A DNA stretch of 64,000 nucleotides from Papaver somniferum (taxonomy: Eukaryota; Streptophyta; Magnoliopsida; Ranunculales; Papaveraceae), in the NCBI RefSeq assembly GCF_003573695.1, contig NC_039358.1:196815192-196879191 (forward strand), given 5' to 3'. The notes beneath the pieces are model-generated. The model had not been told where the DNA came from. It saw only the letters and a program-made list of their open reading frames with translations, and did no database searches. The translations under genes and the position numbers were made by a program. The number at the start of each line of letters is the position of its first letter. Position 1 is the stretch's first letter. Positions 33,088-43,134 of the stretch are shown here, one piece after another.

Positions 33088-36000
33088 ATGGCTAGTTTCT
33101 ACCTCTATAAATACGTCTCGAATTTGATCTTACAAATTCAAAACCATCTTACATCCGATCAATCTTTTCTTAATTTCATCTACTCTCAATTTTCAATCAT
33201 TAATTCTTATTTTGATTCTTCTGAGGAAGATAAAGAGGTGGATGAAATGTTAGACGAGGAAGATAAAAAAATCTGTATGGAGTTTTTCCATCAAATAGAC
33301 GAAGATGCAAATCAAGATATAAGAAGGCGAAATCTTATGTTGCAATTACAATCCGGGATCATACCAAAGCCTTTAGAGCCATATGAAGTTGCGACTAGAA
33401 TATGGACGTGGCAGAATCGACGTTTTTACCACGAAAATATGATGCATGATTATTTTAATCATGACTGTGTCTATTCCGAAGAGAATTTTCAGGCACGATT
33501 CTGCATGGGCCGCAACTTGACGCAAAGGATTATTGCTGAGCTTTGTCTGGTACAACCTTTATTTAGTTATCAATATGATGCACGACATGTACGAGGCTTT
33601 AGTCCCGAATAAAAGGTCACTGTGGCCCTCCGTATACTCTGTTACGGGGTACCAGCGGAGTCCACGGATGATTACCTCTGTATTGGGAAAACAACCGCCT
33701 TTAGGTATCTCAAATTGTTTTGTGAAACAATAGTTGAGCATTTTGGTCCAACCTTTTTAAGAAAGCCTACTCAGGAAGATGTTCAAAGAATAACTGCAGA
33801 AAACACCGAGAGGCGTTTTTCAGGAATGCTAGGTAGTCTTGACTGCATGCACTGGACGTGACATGCGTGTCCAGTTGAATGGGAAAGCCAATATAAGGGT
33901 CATTATCCAAAACCAACTGTAATTTTGGAAGCTTCTGCTACTTATGATTGTTGTTTTTGGCATGCCTTTTTTGGACTCCAGGGTTCAAATAACGATCTCA
34001 ACGTTTTATATAAGTCACCATTGTTTGAAGATCTTAAGAATGGGATCGCGTCGCACTGCAATCTCACCATCAACGGTGAAAAACGGGGGTCTAACAACAC
34101 CACCCAATATTTCGCTTAGCAATCTGTATGGACAAACTCCAATGTACTTTTTATGAGAATCAACTAGACAGTCAGACTCAATCAATAAAAAGATATATCA
34201 AAGAGTTTATATATCTCAATCTCTCGATTTGATCTTTACTCAAGCAAATAGAAATTTGCGAGTCTTTATCAAAGAGAGATAACTTGGACTGTACCAAAGA
34301 CCAATGTCCAAGGATCAATCAATATCAATCAGCAAGCTAGGTTGCATTTCCAATTGATGATCACGAACGCACAACTTGTATTATTTCAATTATATAAAAT
34401 ATAATGCGGAAAGGAAATAACACAGACACCAGAAGTTTTGTTAAAGGAGAATCGACTCTAGCGAGTGCACTAGTATCACACAGACGTGTGGGAATTAGTT
34501 TTTCCAATGCTAGATGTCTCCTTTATATAACCTTCAAATCAGGGTTTTGCTTTAGTTACAAAGCAATCCATATTCACCTTTAGATGAAAACCTGATTTAG
34601 ATTCAAGCTAATATTTCTCAACCGTTAGATCGAATACTTAGCTTGTCACACACACTTGGGTAGATGTTTACTGGGTTTGCGAAAACCATCCCCAAATGTG
34701 TACGTGTATGTTGGTTCAACACAGTAACCCAAAAGGTTAACCATATGAGCATTTCATATTAACCTTGTTCTTCTTCACCATAACTAGTTTAATTGACTCA
34801 AATGAACTAGTTAAAGAGTTGTTCAATTGTTATGAGATCTTATGTAACTACAAAAGACACAATTGAAACAAAGATGATTCGATTCGATTTGAATCATCTC
34901 ATGAACATTATAGCCACGGTTTGCATACAGCATTCCTTAATAATTTAATGTTTCATGTTCAGAGCACATCTTTAGATCACAACCTCTTAAGTTCACAAAA
35001 AAGTTCGCGGACTTAAGTAAACCGGTTGAGTTTTCCAAACTTAGAAAAAATTCTCGGAAAGAGAACTTCCACCAGTTCGCGGACTGGGTTTGCGGACTTA
35101 GCACACGAACGAGTTTTGGAAAATCCAGCAGAAATTCTCGGTCAAGAAATTCCGACAGTTCGCGGACTGGGTTCGCGTACTTCGCAAGCCAATTCCACAA
35201 TCCTTCCGATTTCTCTTGATCAACAAAGTTCGAAAACTTCGGTTAAAGGAATACATGGTTATGTAATCTAAATTATCATTTCAATCATTGAGATATTCTC
35301 AGAGGACGCTATGTAGCCGTTATTCACAGACCGATTCACATCAAATCAATTTTCAAAGTGATTGAAACTTTTCATGACTGTCGTCACTAGGTGAAGATAA
35401 ACTTGATCAAAGCGAAACGCTTTACCAACACACAATTTCGAGAAAAAGATAAGCAATGAATGCTCAGCTCGAAATGCCAAATGTGTATGATCTAGTCTAT
35501 ATAGCATACGACTTTTTGTCTCATAAGAAGTAGGAGATAGAATAGATAGACTTTTGAGTGATAGATAAGTTCAAGTCTCCACATACCTTTTTGTTGATGA
35601 AGTTCAACGGTTCCTTGTATAGATCTTCGTCGTTGTATGATGAATCGCCATGAAGTCCTTGAGCTCAAATACAGTTTTGTATCCTAGTATGAGACTTAGA
35701 TATGTAGGCTAGAAATCAAGACTCATAGTTTTGATCACTAACATTGACAAACATGCTTGAGATAGCAACGCATGAGAGGTCGGCCGAGCTATGTTCTAAC
35801 AAACGGTCATCAGTACACTCAGGGTTATTATCTAGAAGACGGAATCTGTCCAGAATGGTCAACTATGGTTCAAGATTATAAACAAACAGGTTATGGACCG
35901 ACGACTTCGAAGGATATGAAGTACTTTAACACCCAACAAATAAAATGCAGAAAGGATATTGAACGCGCTTTTGGCATACTGAAAAGGAAGTTTGCCATCA

Positions 36001-36412
36001 TAGCTGGGCCGACATGCTTTTTTTATATTCAAGAAATGAACAAAATTATGTTGACTTGTATTATTCTTCATAACATGGTCATTGAAGAAACCATGCGTGA
36101 CCCAAGCTGGACTAGTTTTCCAGATGAAAATTTGTGGTCGAATCTTGTGGTAGAGCATGGGCAGGGCAGCAGTGGGGAATCTTGGACAATGGGAGCAAGC
36201 CTGATCCAGCAATATGGCTCCGGCAAGAGAATATAGACTTTCCACTAACATATTCCAAAACCGGGGAATTTACGGACAACTAAGACAAGATTTAACTAAG
36301 CACTTATGGGCTTTAAAAGGAGCAAGAGACGTTGCAAGGGGGCGAGGGAGAGGGAGAAGAAAAGGGAGATATATATTGTTGTTTATTTTAATTAATATGT
36401 TTTTTAATTTAT
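33088..36412 (+). pseudogene. Harbinger transposase (DDE_Tnp_4 / ALP1-like), broken
   Basis: Frame blocks in order: an acidic N-terminus (33088-33612), the start of the catalytic domain with 'GKTTAFRYLKLF' and the first Asp in 'GSLDCMHW' (33622-33861), the second Asp in 'GSNNDLNVLY' (33925-34070), then after the LTR 'YGPTTSKDMKYFN' and the Glu in 'DIERAFGILKRKF' (35803-36236), ending in an Arg/Gly-rich tail at 36412. The catalytic DDE triad is recognisable. It is dead: in-frame TAA near 33610, TGA near 33859, the LTR insertion, and a frame change near 36180. The TAA and TGA are shared with copy 2, so they predate the duplication. Confidence 0.88.
34077..35801. mobile_element. Solo LTR (Copia-like), inserted in Harbinger transposase
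   Basis: Begins TGAAAAACGGGGG and ends ATGTTCTAACA, flanked by a perfect 5-bp duplication AACGG (34072-34076 and 35802-35806). The Harbinger copy at 48810 lacks it and shows the uninterrupted frame. No gag or pol lies inside. A second copy of the same LTR family lies in reverse orientation at 59756-61514. A roughly 80-bp unit with 'AGTTCGCGGACT' is duplicated at about 35000-35180 here. Confidence 0.88.
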
Positions 36413-36603
36413 AGTTGTTTGTTTAAAAGACTACACTTAAAATTGAAATAAAGACAATTATATTAAAAGTAATTTTAAATAAACGAGTATAATTAAATTA
36501 AATTTAACTAAGAAAGACCAAATTCTTCTTCGTTTTCTTCCGAGGCATCATCTTCGTCTTCTTCCACATTCACATGCTCGCCAGTTTGTTCGGCCGCGGC
36601 TTG

Positions 36604-37528
36604 TTATTGTTCGGCATCATCCATTTGTTTAGTCCATGTAGCAAATTGTCGTTCATTCGTTTTTGTAGTGTCCAAGGAGAGTAACTTGCTTAGCTTACAA
36701 TCCCTGTAATGTTGTTCTCGTAAAATAAGACTTTTTCGTTGATTATCTATAACAATTCCACGGTCCCTGGCTCTATCTGCTTCCATCTGCATCTCGACGT
36801 GTCCAACATAGTTGAACTCGCTTGAACCTCCTTCTGCTTCTCGTTGGGATGTGTCTCTCGCTGCTTTTGCAGCTTTCTGACCACCTCCTCTTCTTCTCTT
36901 CAAGTTGGTGTTAACATCTAGATTATTGTTGTGTTGTTCCTGACTACCTGGAGTTCCATCAGGTGAGGAAGCATGCCCTCCATTTTGAAAATCCTACGAG
37001 ATTGGACCATGTGGTGATCTTCCAGAAACTTGATGACCTTCCAGCAAGTATGGATTAAACTTGTTAAGCACCATCAAAATGGTGAAACAAGTTTCATGTT
37101 GGAATCTGCAACCTTTGTGGGATCTTTGCCACTCTTCCCTACATCTCGTTCCACATCTGGTTCGCCTTCACCACTTTTTTTGTTGTTCCACATTTGAGTG
37201 ATCAACATATTCACTAACGGATGCTGAAATTGCGTGAAAACGATGACACAACCCATCGACATCACGTCTATTAGTGTTACCGATTTCTTCACCAAATTTT
37301 TGTAAAATCTTACCATAAAAAGTTTTTTTTTTCTCGATAAGTACCATTGATTTCATCTAATGTAAATAATACATAATTTCTGCAAAGTGACTCGTCTTCA
37401 TCCATCATATACTTGGGACCACGGATTCTTGTGTCCCTTTGTTGTGATTGTTGTGGTGTTTGTTGGGGTCTTTGTTGTTGGGATCGTTGTTGTGATGGTT
37501 GTTGTGATCGTTGTTGTGAGGATGCCAT
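36604..37528 (-). pseudogene. Harbinger Myb/SANT-like partner protein, broken
   Basis: On the minus strand a Gln/Ser-rich start ('SSQQRSQQPSQQRSQQQ') is followed by 'RGPKYMMDEDESLCRNYV', the trihelix/Myb-like start of Harbinger ORF2 proteins that help the transposase bind DNA. Then, in other frames, come 'FYGKILQKFGEEIGNTNRRD' and a Lys/Glu-rich C-terminal helix region (36604-36903, 'AKAARDTSQREAEGGSS'). Frameshifts near 37320 and 37170 break it. It is convergent with the transposase. Confidence 0.75.
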
Positions 37529-38052
37529 ATTTGTTAGAAATGCAATATATGGGGATGAGAATTTATCTGAAAGATTAAATTGATATGAATAGTTTAGTTT
37601 GAAAAGAAAAAGAAAAGTTAGAGATGGTATGAAAATTGTGTAATGTTGAGGTAGTGTTGAAGATGGTGTGAGTTTAAGTCTATAGACGAAATGAATTTAT
37701 AGGGAAAATAAAGGAAGGAACAACGGAATTCGGATGGAGCAGTTGGCGCTCTTAGAAAAAACACGACGTGTTTACCAAAAACACTGGCGTTTAAATTAAC
37801 CACTCGCGTTGGAAGGAAAAGCTCCGGCGTGCTTGGCTCAAACGCCAACATTTTTTTCAAGCTCGCCCGGCCTTACCTCAAGCGCGCGATGGGTGGTCCG
37901 TCTCGATGTTCAAACCAACAAATTTGTTGATTTGAACATCCATTTTTCATGTTTGTTGAGTCCATAGTGGGAGAAAAATGAACAAACTCCAAGTGTGTTC
38001 ATTCCATAGGAACTGCTCTTAGTACTTATGAGACCAATATTTTGTTATTTTT

Positions 38053-38201
38053 TGTAGGGCCTTTGGCCCATGTGTGTGGCCCATCTATATGTAACCAGTG
38101 TTAACACTTTGGCCTCTATAAATAGAGGCTTATTCCTATGTAATACTAGATTGATATCTAATGAATATGATCTCTCAGTTCTCTATATTTCTCCTTCAAC
38201 A
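38053..38201 (+). repeat. Possible short Copia LTR with primer-binding site
   Basis: TGTAGGGCCTTTGGCCC begins the segment and CTTCAACA ends it. A TATA box CTCTATAAATAGAGGC lies in the middle (about 38115). The following 'CGTTATCAAGCACGA' resembles the primer-binding region seen in short-LTR plant Copia elements. No matching 3' LTR occurs in the window. It is probably the 5' end of the element that left the pol tail at 39676. Confidence 0.45.
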
Positions 38202-38910
38202 CGTTATCAAGCACGACTCTTCCAACTAGTGCAATTTTTTTTCGTTCGTTCAAGATTGGTTAAGAATTTCTTCTTGAAGATTAGAGTGGTTCTGATCTTA
38301 TTTGTTTATCATCATGGATCCTTTACCAAGTATTTCTTTTGAACAAAGAAATTTCGTTTTCATAGTATATATTAAAGTTCCACGAATGTATGACTATCAA
38401 ACATAAAGATTAAACCGCTCGATTTTCATGCAATTTAACTATGTTCAACCCAATTAGGTATTACATACTTCCTTAAAATTTAACTCAAATCGGAAGATGA
38501 TGAAATCTCCAAAACTATATTTTAATGAATCTATGTACGTTCAGGAAAATCCTAATTTATTACAGCGTCGAAAAACCTAAGGTTTAGAAATTCTTACCGT
38601 TGGATTATGCTGTAATTTTGTTATGTGTAACATATTGTTATCCTTGAACCCTGTAAAATGTTCATAAAGATCCAACCATGGAAAATACTCCAAAGTATGT
38701 GATATTTCCAGATGTGTCCACAGAAACATTAATTGGAACAGTCATACGGAATCATGAATTTATTTTTTTCTGGCAGTTGGATTTTCTTGAAATTTCATTA
38801 GGATGGGAGAGACATTTCGATTAATAAACTTTAAAATTTTCACCATGATCGGTCTATGATGCATTTATCTCTCGATCACAACAGTTGAAAGAATAATTTT
38901 TGAATTTTTA
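38202..38910 (+). other. Probable Copia 5' internal region, no clear gene
   Basis: Follows the LTR-like segment. An ATG at 38314 opens only a short frame. Nothing coding was recognised. It ends where the 1.5 kb duplicated module begins. Confidence 0.35.
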
Positions 38911-38967
38911 GGGTTAAAGGTATTTCAAGTATTTGTATTCAACGTGTCTGAGAAATTAGACAAAAGG

Positions 38968-39411
38968 ATGTATTCTCAAACCAGATCTCAAGCACAACTT
39001 CTGAAATCCTTGAGTGGAATGACTTCTAAGGAAATTGTTCATCTTGATAATACCTACAAGAAATCTGGTTGTGAAAATATCAATGATGAAAAGGAAGATA
39101 TGACTCATCTCCTTGTCCAAAACAGTTTGGACGCTAAGGTTGATATTATCAATCTACGACAAGTACTCCTCCTCAGTACCATTGAAACTCATCATAGACA
39201 GGCAACATTACTAAGAACTGTTATCCGTAACCAAAGGAAACTGATTAAACTTGGAATCGGTAGCAGGGAGTATGCTAGGAATATTAATCGAAATTTTAAT
39301 GCTTTAGCCTGTGAACATAACCAAGGTACTGTGTGCATAATCCGAGATATCAGTCGAGATGTTGTGGATGAAGATCCTGAAAAATTTGAGGAAATTGAAG
39401 ATGATCTTTGA
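38968..39411 (+). CDS. Unrecognised helical ORF (Copia-derived module, copy 1)
   Basis: First ATG at 38968, 147 codons to the TGA at 39409; the frame is open further upstream but without a nearby ATG. The protein is charged and helix-forming, with no membrane segment ('LLVQNSLDAKVDIINLRQVL', 'TLLRTVIRNQRKLIK', 'EDPEKFEEIEDDL' at the end). I do not recognise the family. Its place just ahead of a Copia pol tail suggests it belongs to, or was carried by, a retroelement. Copy 2 has a stop in place of a Gln, so only this copy is open. Expression is unknown. Confidence 0.4.
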   Translation: MYSQTRSQAQLLKSLSGMTSKEIVHLDNTYKKSGCENINDEKEDMTHLLVQNSLDAKVDIINLRQVLLLSTIETHHRQATLLRTVIRNQRKLIKLGIGSREYARNINRNFNALACEHNQGTVCIIRDISRDVVDEDPEKFEEIEDDL

Positions 39412-39675
39412 AAACACCTATCTGAAGGTTAATAGAGATTAAGTTATTTACTATTTTGCTTAATCTAGAATAATAGACATCAATTTTTGATTTCTTTAAT
39501 TGATTGTATTGATCTATTATGAATAAAATTATTTGATGGGTAATTTTTCTTGTGATAGTTTTCGGTTTATATAGCCTTTGCATTATTATTTCTATGTATG
39601 TTCATGGGATATTTGATTTCGATTTTATTACCTTAATATTCGATCTCATATATATTGTGAACCCTTATGGTTTGG

Positions 39676-39783
39676 GTCACTGAAGATCAATTAGATGATG
39701 TAATGACTAAGGGTCTCTGTTATCCCACTTTTTCAAGATTACTACAAAGGATAGTGCAATCTACAGTTGCTGTACCAGATTAG
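39676..39783 (+). pseudogene. Copia pol C-terminal tail, copy 1
   Basis: Reads 'VTEDQLDDVMTKGL', the conserved end of Copia RNase H, then about 20 more codons to a TAG. The rest of pol is missing. In copy 2 the same place has the more usual 'EDQLADVMTKGL'. Confidence 0.75.
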
Positions 39784-40108
39784 TGATACTTCTTGTTCTT
39801 TCTGACAGATTGGCTCTTATACTTCTTGTTCTTTCTGACAGATTGGCTCTTGTTGAGCATATGTTATGCTTCTTATTAGTGATACTTCTGACAGATTGGC
39901 TCTTGCTGAGCATGTATTATGCTTCTTAGGCTGACTCTTGTTGAGAACTTTTCTTAGGCTCTTATTGAGCATTGTTTTCTCTTCTTCAGTATCTGCTTTA
40001 GTTTGTGAAGTGTTCTTTTCTTGTGTTTACAGTTTGTTACAGTGTCTTTATGACTATCTTATCATTACCTGTAATAATACTTTTAATACTTTGTTGATAT
40101 CTTTACAA

Positions 40109-40400
40109 TTGCAATGAAACATTATCTACCCATATTACTACATCTATGTTGTTTCTCTGAAAATCGATGTCTAGGAAAACAAAATAAATTATACTCATCC
40201 TGATTCCTGTCTCGTCATGGCTTTGAGTTCGTAGTTCAGTAAAGTTGGAATGATTTATGGAAGGTTATGAAGATAAGATATAAACAAGCAAAGATACCTG
40301 AAAATAAAGTTCAGCAGAGCCTGATGAGTTGACAGTGAGGCCACGTTTGAGCATGGACCAACAACCATATCGAGCAACAACAGAACCCGCAAACGTTTGA
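40109..40400 (-). pseudogene. Captured GH10 xylanase fragment, copy 1 (intron retained)
   Basis: Matches 12372-12648 of the intact xylanase gene: part of exon 4, the whole intron between exons 3 and 4 (GT-AG still visible) and part of exon 3. It has scattered substitutions and a 15-bp insertion in the intron. Orientation is opposite to the Copia pol tail beside it. Divergence suggests an old capture or a different xylanase paralogue as source. It cannot encode an enzyme. Confidence 0.85.
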
Positions 40401-41790
40401 GCATGCGATTTGAACTGTCAATTTAATTGTTTGATCATAGTTGACAAAAATTTATGATCAATTTTTTTGATTATCTCCTGTTTAATCTGAATTTTATGGG
40501 ATTGAGAGATCTAGAAATCCAATTTTCAAATTTTGGGACATTTGTTGTGACCAACATATTGCAGATTTGTCATCACATAGAAGACCTCCCTAAAAGTCGG
40601 CCAACTAGATGTACTAGATGACCGCGCACGGTGGGGAGGCCGACCAAAGAATAAAAAAGAAAAAGCACAACTAAAAATCAACCGGTAATACATACGGACA
40701 AAGAATAAAAAAGAAAAAGCACAACTAGAAATCAACTGGTAATACACTGATTTTAGACGCTATAATGCAAGCCTGTGGCATTCACTGATTTTCTCTATTC
40801 CGTCAAAAATGAACGTGGGAGAGGATGTTAGATCTGCAAGTTTTATTGTTTATGATAATGCCTCAAGTGCCAAACTGAGACTCTCTCAATCCTACATTCA
40901 CCATTATTGGGTCAAATGTAAAGATCTTAGATATTCATACTTATGCAGACTCGTTCCTCTAATAAATCTGTATAAGCTAAGTGTTCTTGTCATCGGTGGT
41001 CAGGTTTGTTCCTTGATAAATTTATTGAATTGTAATTATGTAATATGAATGATCTGTAAATGCTTCATCTAGAGAACCCTTTTTGAGAATTTCAGTTTTT
41101 GGAATGCTACAATGTTTCAGTTTTTGGCTTTGTGATCCTTGTATATTTTCAAACTCTTGTTAATACTGTATATCTTGGAAGAATTTGCGTCTGGTTTTCT
41201 GTTTTAGTGTCGGGACAATACCGGTATCCATATTTTGGTGATTTATTTTTTCATTTTATTTTTGAGAAAACTAAACTGAAATCCATATCTATCTAATGAC
41301 TATTTTCATGATCTTTGTTTGATTGATTCCGACAGAAATTTGTGTTCAATTCGATTGATTTAACCTCAATTTTGTGAGATTCGAAATTTCAATTTTAAAA
41401 ACTTGGGACATTTTATGTGACATGCAGATTTCTCGTCACATAGAAGGCCTCCCTTAAGGTCGGCCAATTAGGTGTAATTCATCTTATGTTTTGGTTCCCA
41501 CAGGTCTTATCATATTAGGTGCTAAAATAGAAAAAAAATTCATTATTCGGATATCATCTTCCATTCCGGACAAGGTTTGGTTCAGATGATGACCAAAAGG
41601 AAACATGCATATTACATCTTACATCTTACTAATATAAAGATAAGAGATTGACTAGATAACATATCAAATAACTTCAGTTTCGTTCATGCATATTGATCTC
41701 AATCCTCATTATGTAGAGAAATCATCAACGAACTCCACCAAATACATATGCCAAGTCTCTCTGCCATTATTGACTCTCAACTCATATCCC
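40401..41790. other. Intergenic; repeated blocks, no gene recognised
   Basis: A block with 'GGGACATTT...GTGAC', 'GCAGATTTSTCRTCACATAG' and 'GGCCTCCC.TAA..GTCGGCC' occurs at about 40530-40610 and again at 41405-41470 (and at 50585-50665). A 54-bp tandem duplicate (CAAAGAATAAAAAAGAAAAA...) lies at 40636-40745. A frame at 40809-41003 ('MNVGEDVRSASF') ends at a donor-like CAG/GTTTGT. Its start resembles the F-box leader but the rest does not, so I do not call a gene. Confidence 0.5.
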
Positions 41791-41799
41791 AAGCCTGTC

Positions 41800-42192
41800 T
41801 TAGTTATGCGTCGGTGGAAGCTTTGGCTTTGCTGGTGGTACTAATCCAGTAATAGCGCCAATTAGGTCCCCAAAATTTTTAAGATCACGTGGTGATAACC
41901 CCAAGTTGGCAGAGGTAAGGTCTGGCTGATATGGTGGTGGAGGAGTTTTTGGCTTCAAAGGCTTTTTTAGTGGTTTATAAGCCACATAATGAGGTGGCTT
42001 CTTTGGTACTGGTGGTGGTGATTTCTTAGGTGGTGTTGGAAACACATATGTAATTGGCTTCTTTGGTGGTGGTGGTCTCCTACCTGCATCAGCGAGAGAT
42101 GCAAAACTCAAAGAGACTAGTACTACCAGCAGAAGAGCACCAGTAGTAAACAGAAATGCCATTGAGGCTCTCTTCCCTCCTTTCTTACCCAT
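41800..42192 (-). CDS. Small secreted proline/lysine-rich protein, copy B
   Basis: 130 residues from the ATG at 42192; the frame runs three codons further up but starts there with GTG, so the in-frame ATG is chosen. A basic start ('MGKKGGKRAS') and hydrophobic core ('GALLLVVLVSLSFASLADA') form a signal peptide or anchor ending near residue 36. The mature part is rich in PPK/PKKP motifs ('TPPKKSPPPVPKKPPHYV'), like small extensin- or PRP-type wall proteins, with a short non-proline tail ('LSPRDLKNFGDLIGAITGLV'). TTTATATAG at 42243-42251 is a likely TATA box, conserved in all three copies. The family is not otherwise recognised; a wall role is inferred from composition. Confidence 0.7.
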   Translation of the reverse strand: MGKKGGKRASMAFLFTTGALLLVVLVSLSFASLADAGRRPPPPKKPITYVFPTPPKKSPPPVPKKPPHYVAYKPLKKPLKPKTPPPPYQPDLTSANLGLSPRDLKNFGDLIGAITGLVPPAKPKLPPTHN

Positions 42193-42242
42193 AACACTCA
42201 CTTCTAAGTTTTGTTGTGATTTTAAACATACTTCTCTACTTC

Positions 42243-42251
42243 TTTATATAG
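42243..42251 (-). promoter_or_regulatory. TATA box of proline-rich gene B
   Basis: CTATATAAAG on the minus strand about 50 bp upstream of the ATG. The same motif at the same distance is found at about 30107-30115 (copy A) and 51512-51521 (copy C). Confidence 0.55.
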
Positions 42252-42657
42252 AGAGTAGAATTTTATTTACCTTTTTATCTAGTCGGTACAATTTCCATTC
42301 GGAAGAAGAAAAATTATATATTCCAGTAAATTATTTTCCGAGTCTCTGACATATCATGTTCTTAGACAGAAGGACTTCATCTTTTAGTGTTGACTTGGTT
42401 AAGTCAGTCTTTGAATAGGTTGCTATCATTTATTCGCAAGGGGGTGGTGGCCCATTTATCCGCAAGTGGTTTGATAGACTGATAGTGTCCGTTCGTATAA
42501 CCCATGTGACGACTGACGAGGTCACTGTGATGATCGAAAGATGATGACGTCTAAATATTATTCTAACCAGATTTTGTGTCCGTGCCCTTCACAAACTTGG
42601 TTCACCAATTCAATCTACAACTACAAATACAATGCATAAATGCCTCTTTCTTTGAAT

Positions 42658-42765
42658 CATATTTTGTATTTGGTAAAGCTCGGCTTCGTCTCGCCCCAGT
42701 CCCGAAATGATTTGGTAAAGCTCGATTTCGCCTTGTCCCAGTCACGGTATGATTTGGTAAAGATT
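42658..42765. repeat. 42-bp tandem repeat, 2 units plus partial (copy B)
   Basis: Unit: TTTGGTAAAGCTCGGCTTCG plus a 'CCCCAGTCCCG' half. Two diverged units and a truncated third here; copy C has three units and a partial one. Confidence 0.8.
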
Positions 42766-43134
42766 TTGTGAATTCAGCCAGCGCCTCCGTATATGCAAGT
42801 TAGAGATTTTGCGAACTGACCTGCAAATGTATATGCAAGTTTCAGGCTTTTCCCACTGTATAAACCTTAGAATCGAACCTTATTTAAGTTTTCTTTTCAA
42901 AATTTCAAAAGAAAACTTACATGTAACAAAAGAAGACTTACCTGGATGGAAGAATCACTGAAGATTGAAGTTAGAATGTCAGGAGAGAACGTTTGTGAAG
43001 AGTATTAGGGCTTATGTTTTAGACGTTGTAGGATGTAAAACTCGTGCGTTGGGTTTTTATCTAACCAATAAAAAAAAAAGTAAAGAAGATAAAGGTACAC
43101 AGAGAGAGAGGTAACAAATTGTTTGTATACCTAG

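Larger units (their letters stand above)
32842..38018. mobile_element. PIF/Harbinger element, copy 1 (with LTR insertion)
   Basis: Inverted ends: left GGGCAATTCCCATGATAAT (32842), right in reverse complement GAGCAGTTCCTATGGAATGA (ending 38018). The flanking trinucleotides are TCA and TTA, a plausible 3-bp duplication with one change. It has two convergent genes, as in plant Harbingers: a DDE transposase on plus (33088-36412) and a Myb/SANT-like partner on minus (36604-37528). Subterminal GC-rich motifs (GGCGCTGGCG, AACGCCAGCG) occur near both ends. A 1725-bp LTR interrupts the transposase. The flank left of the element (32783-32841) is shared with copy 2, so the two copies arose by segmental duplication, not by separate insertions. 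Confidence 0.85.
38911..40400 (+). repeat. 1.5-kb chimeric module, copy 1
   Basis: Direct repeat of 62534-64000 (nearly identical, starting at 'GTTAAAGGTATTTCAAG'). It joins three unrelated parts: an unknown ORF (38968-39411), the end of a Copia pol gene (39676-39783) and a xylanase fragment in antisense (40109-40400). A pyrimidine-rich stretch with short repeats of 'TTCTGACAGATTGGCTCTT' (39785-39965) lies between the last two. The upstream flanks of the two copies differ, so the left boundary at 38911 is a real junction. Confidence 0.85.

Noticed and set aside
37387..37578. Val-rich plus-strand frame resembling membrane protein
   Set aside because: Antisense of the Gln-rich start of the Harbinger Myb-like gene.
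40809..41048. Small gene starting MNVGEDV, similar to the F-box leader
   Set aside because: Only the first few codons resemble the F-box genes; the rest shows no F-box or LRR pattern.
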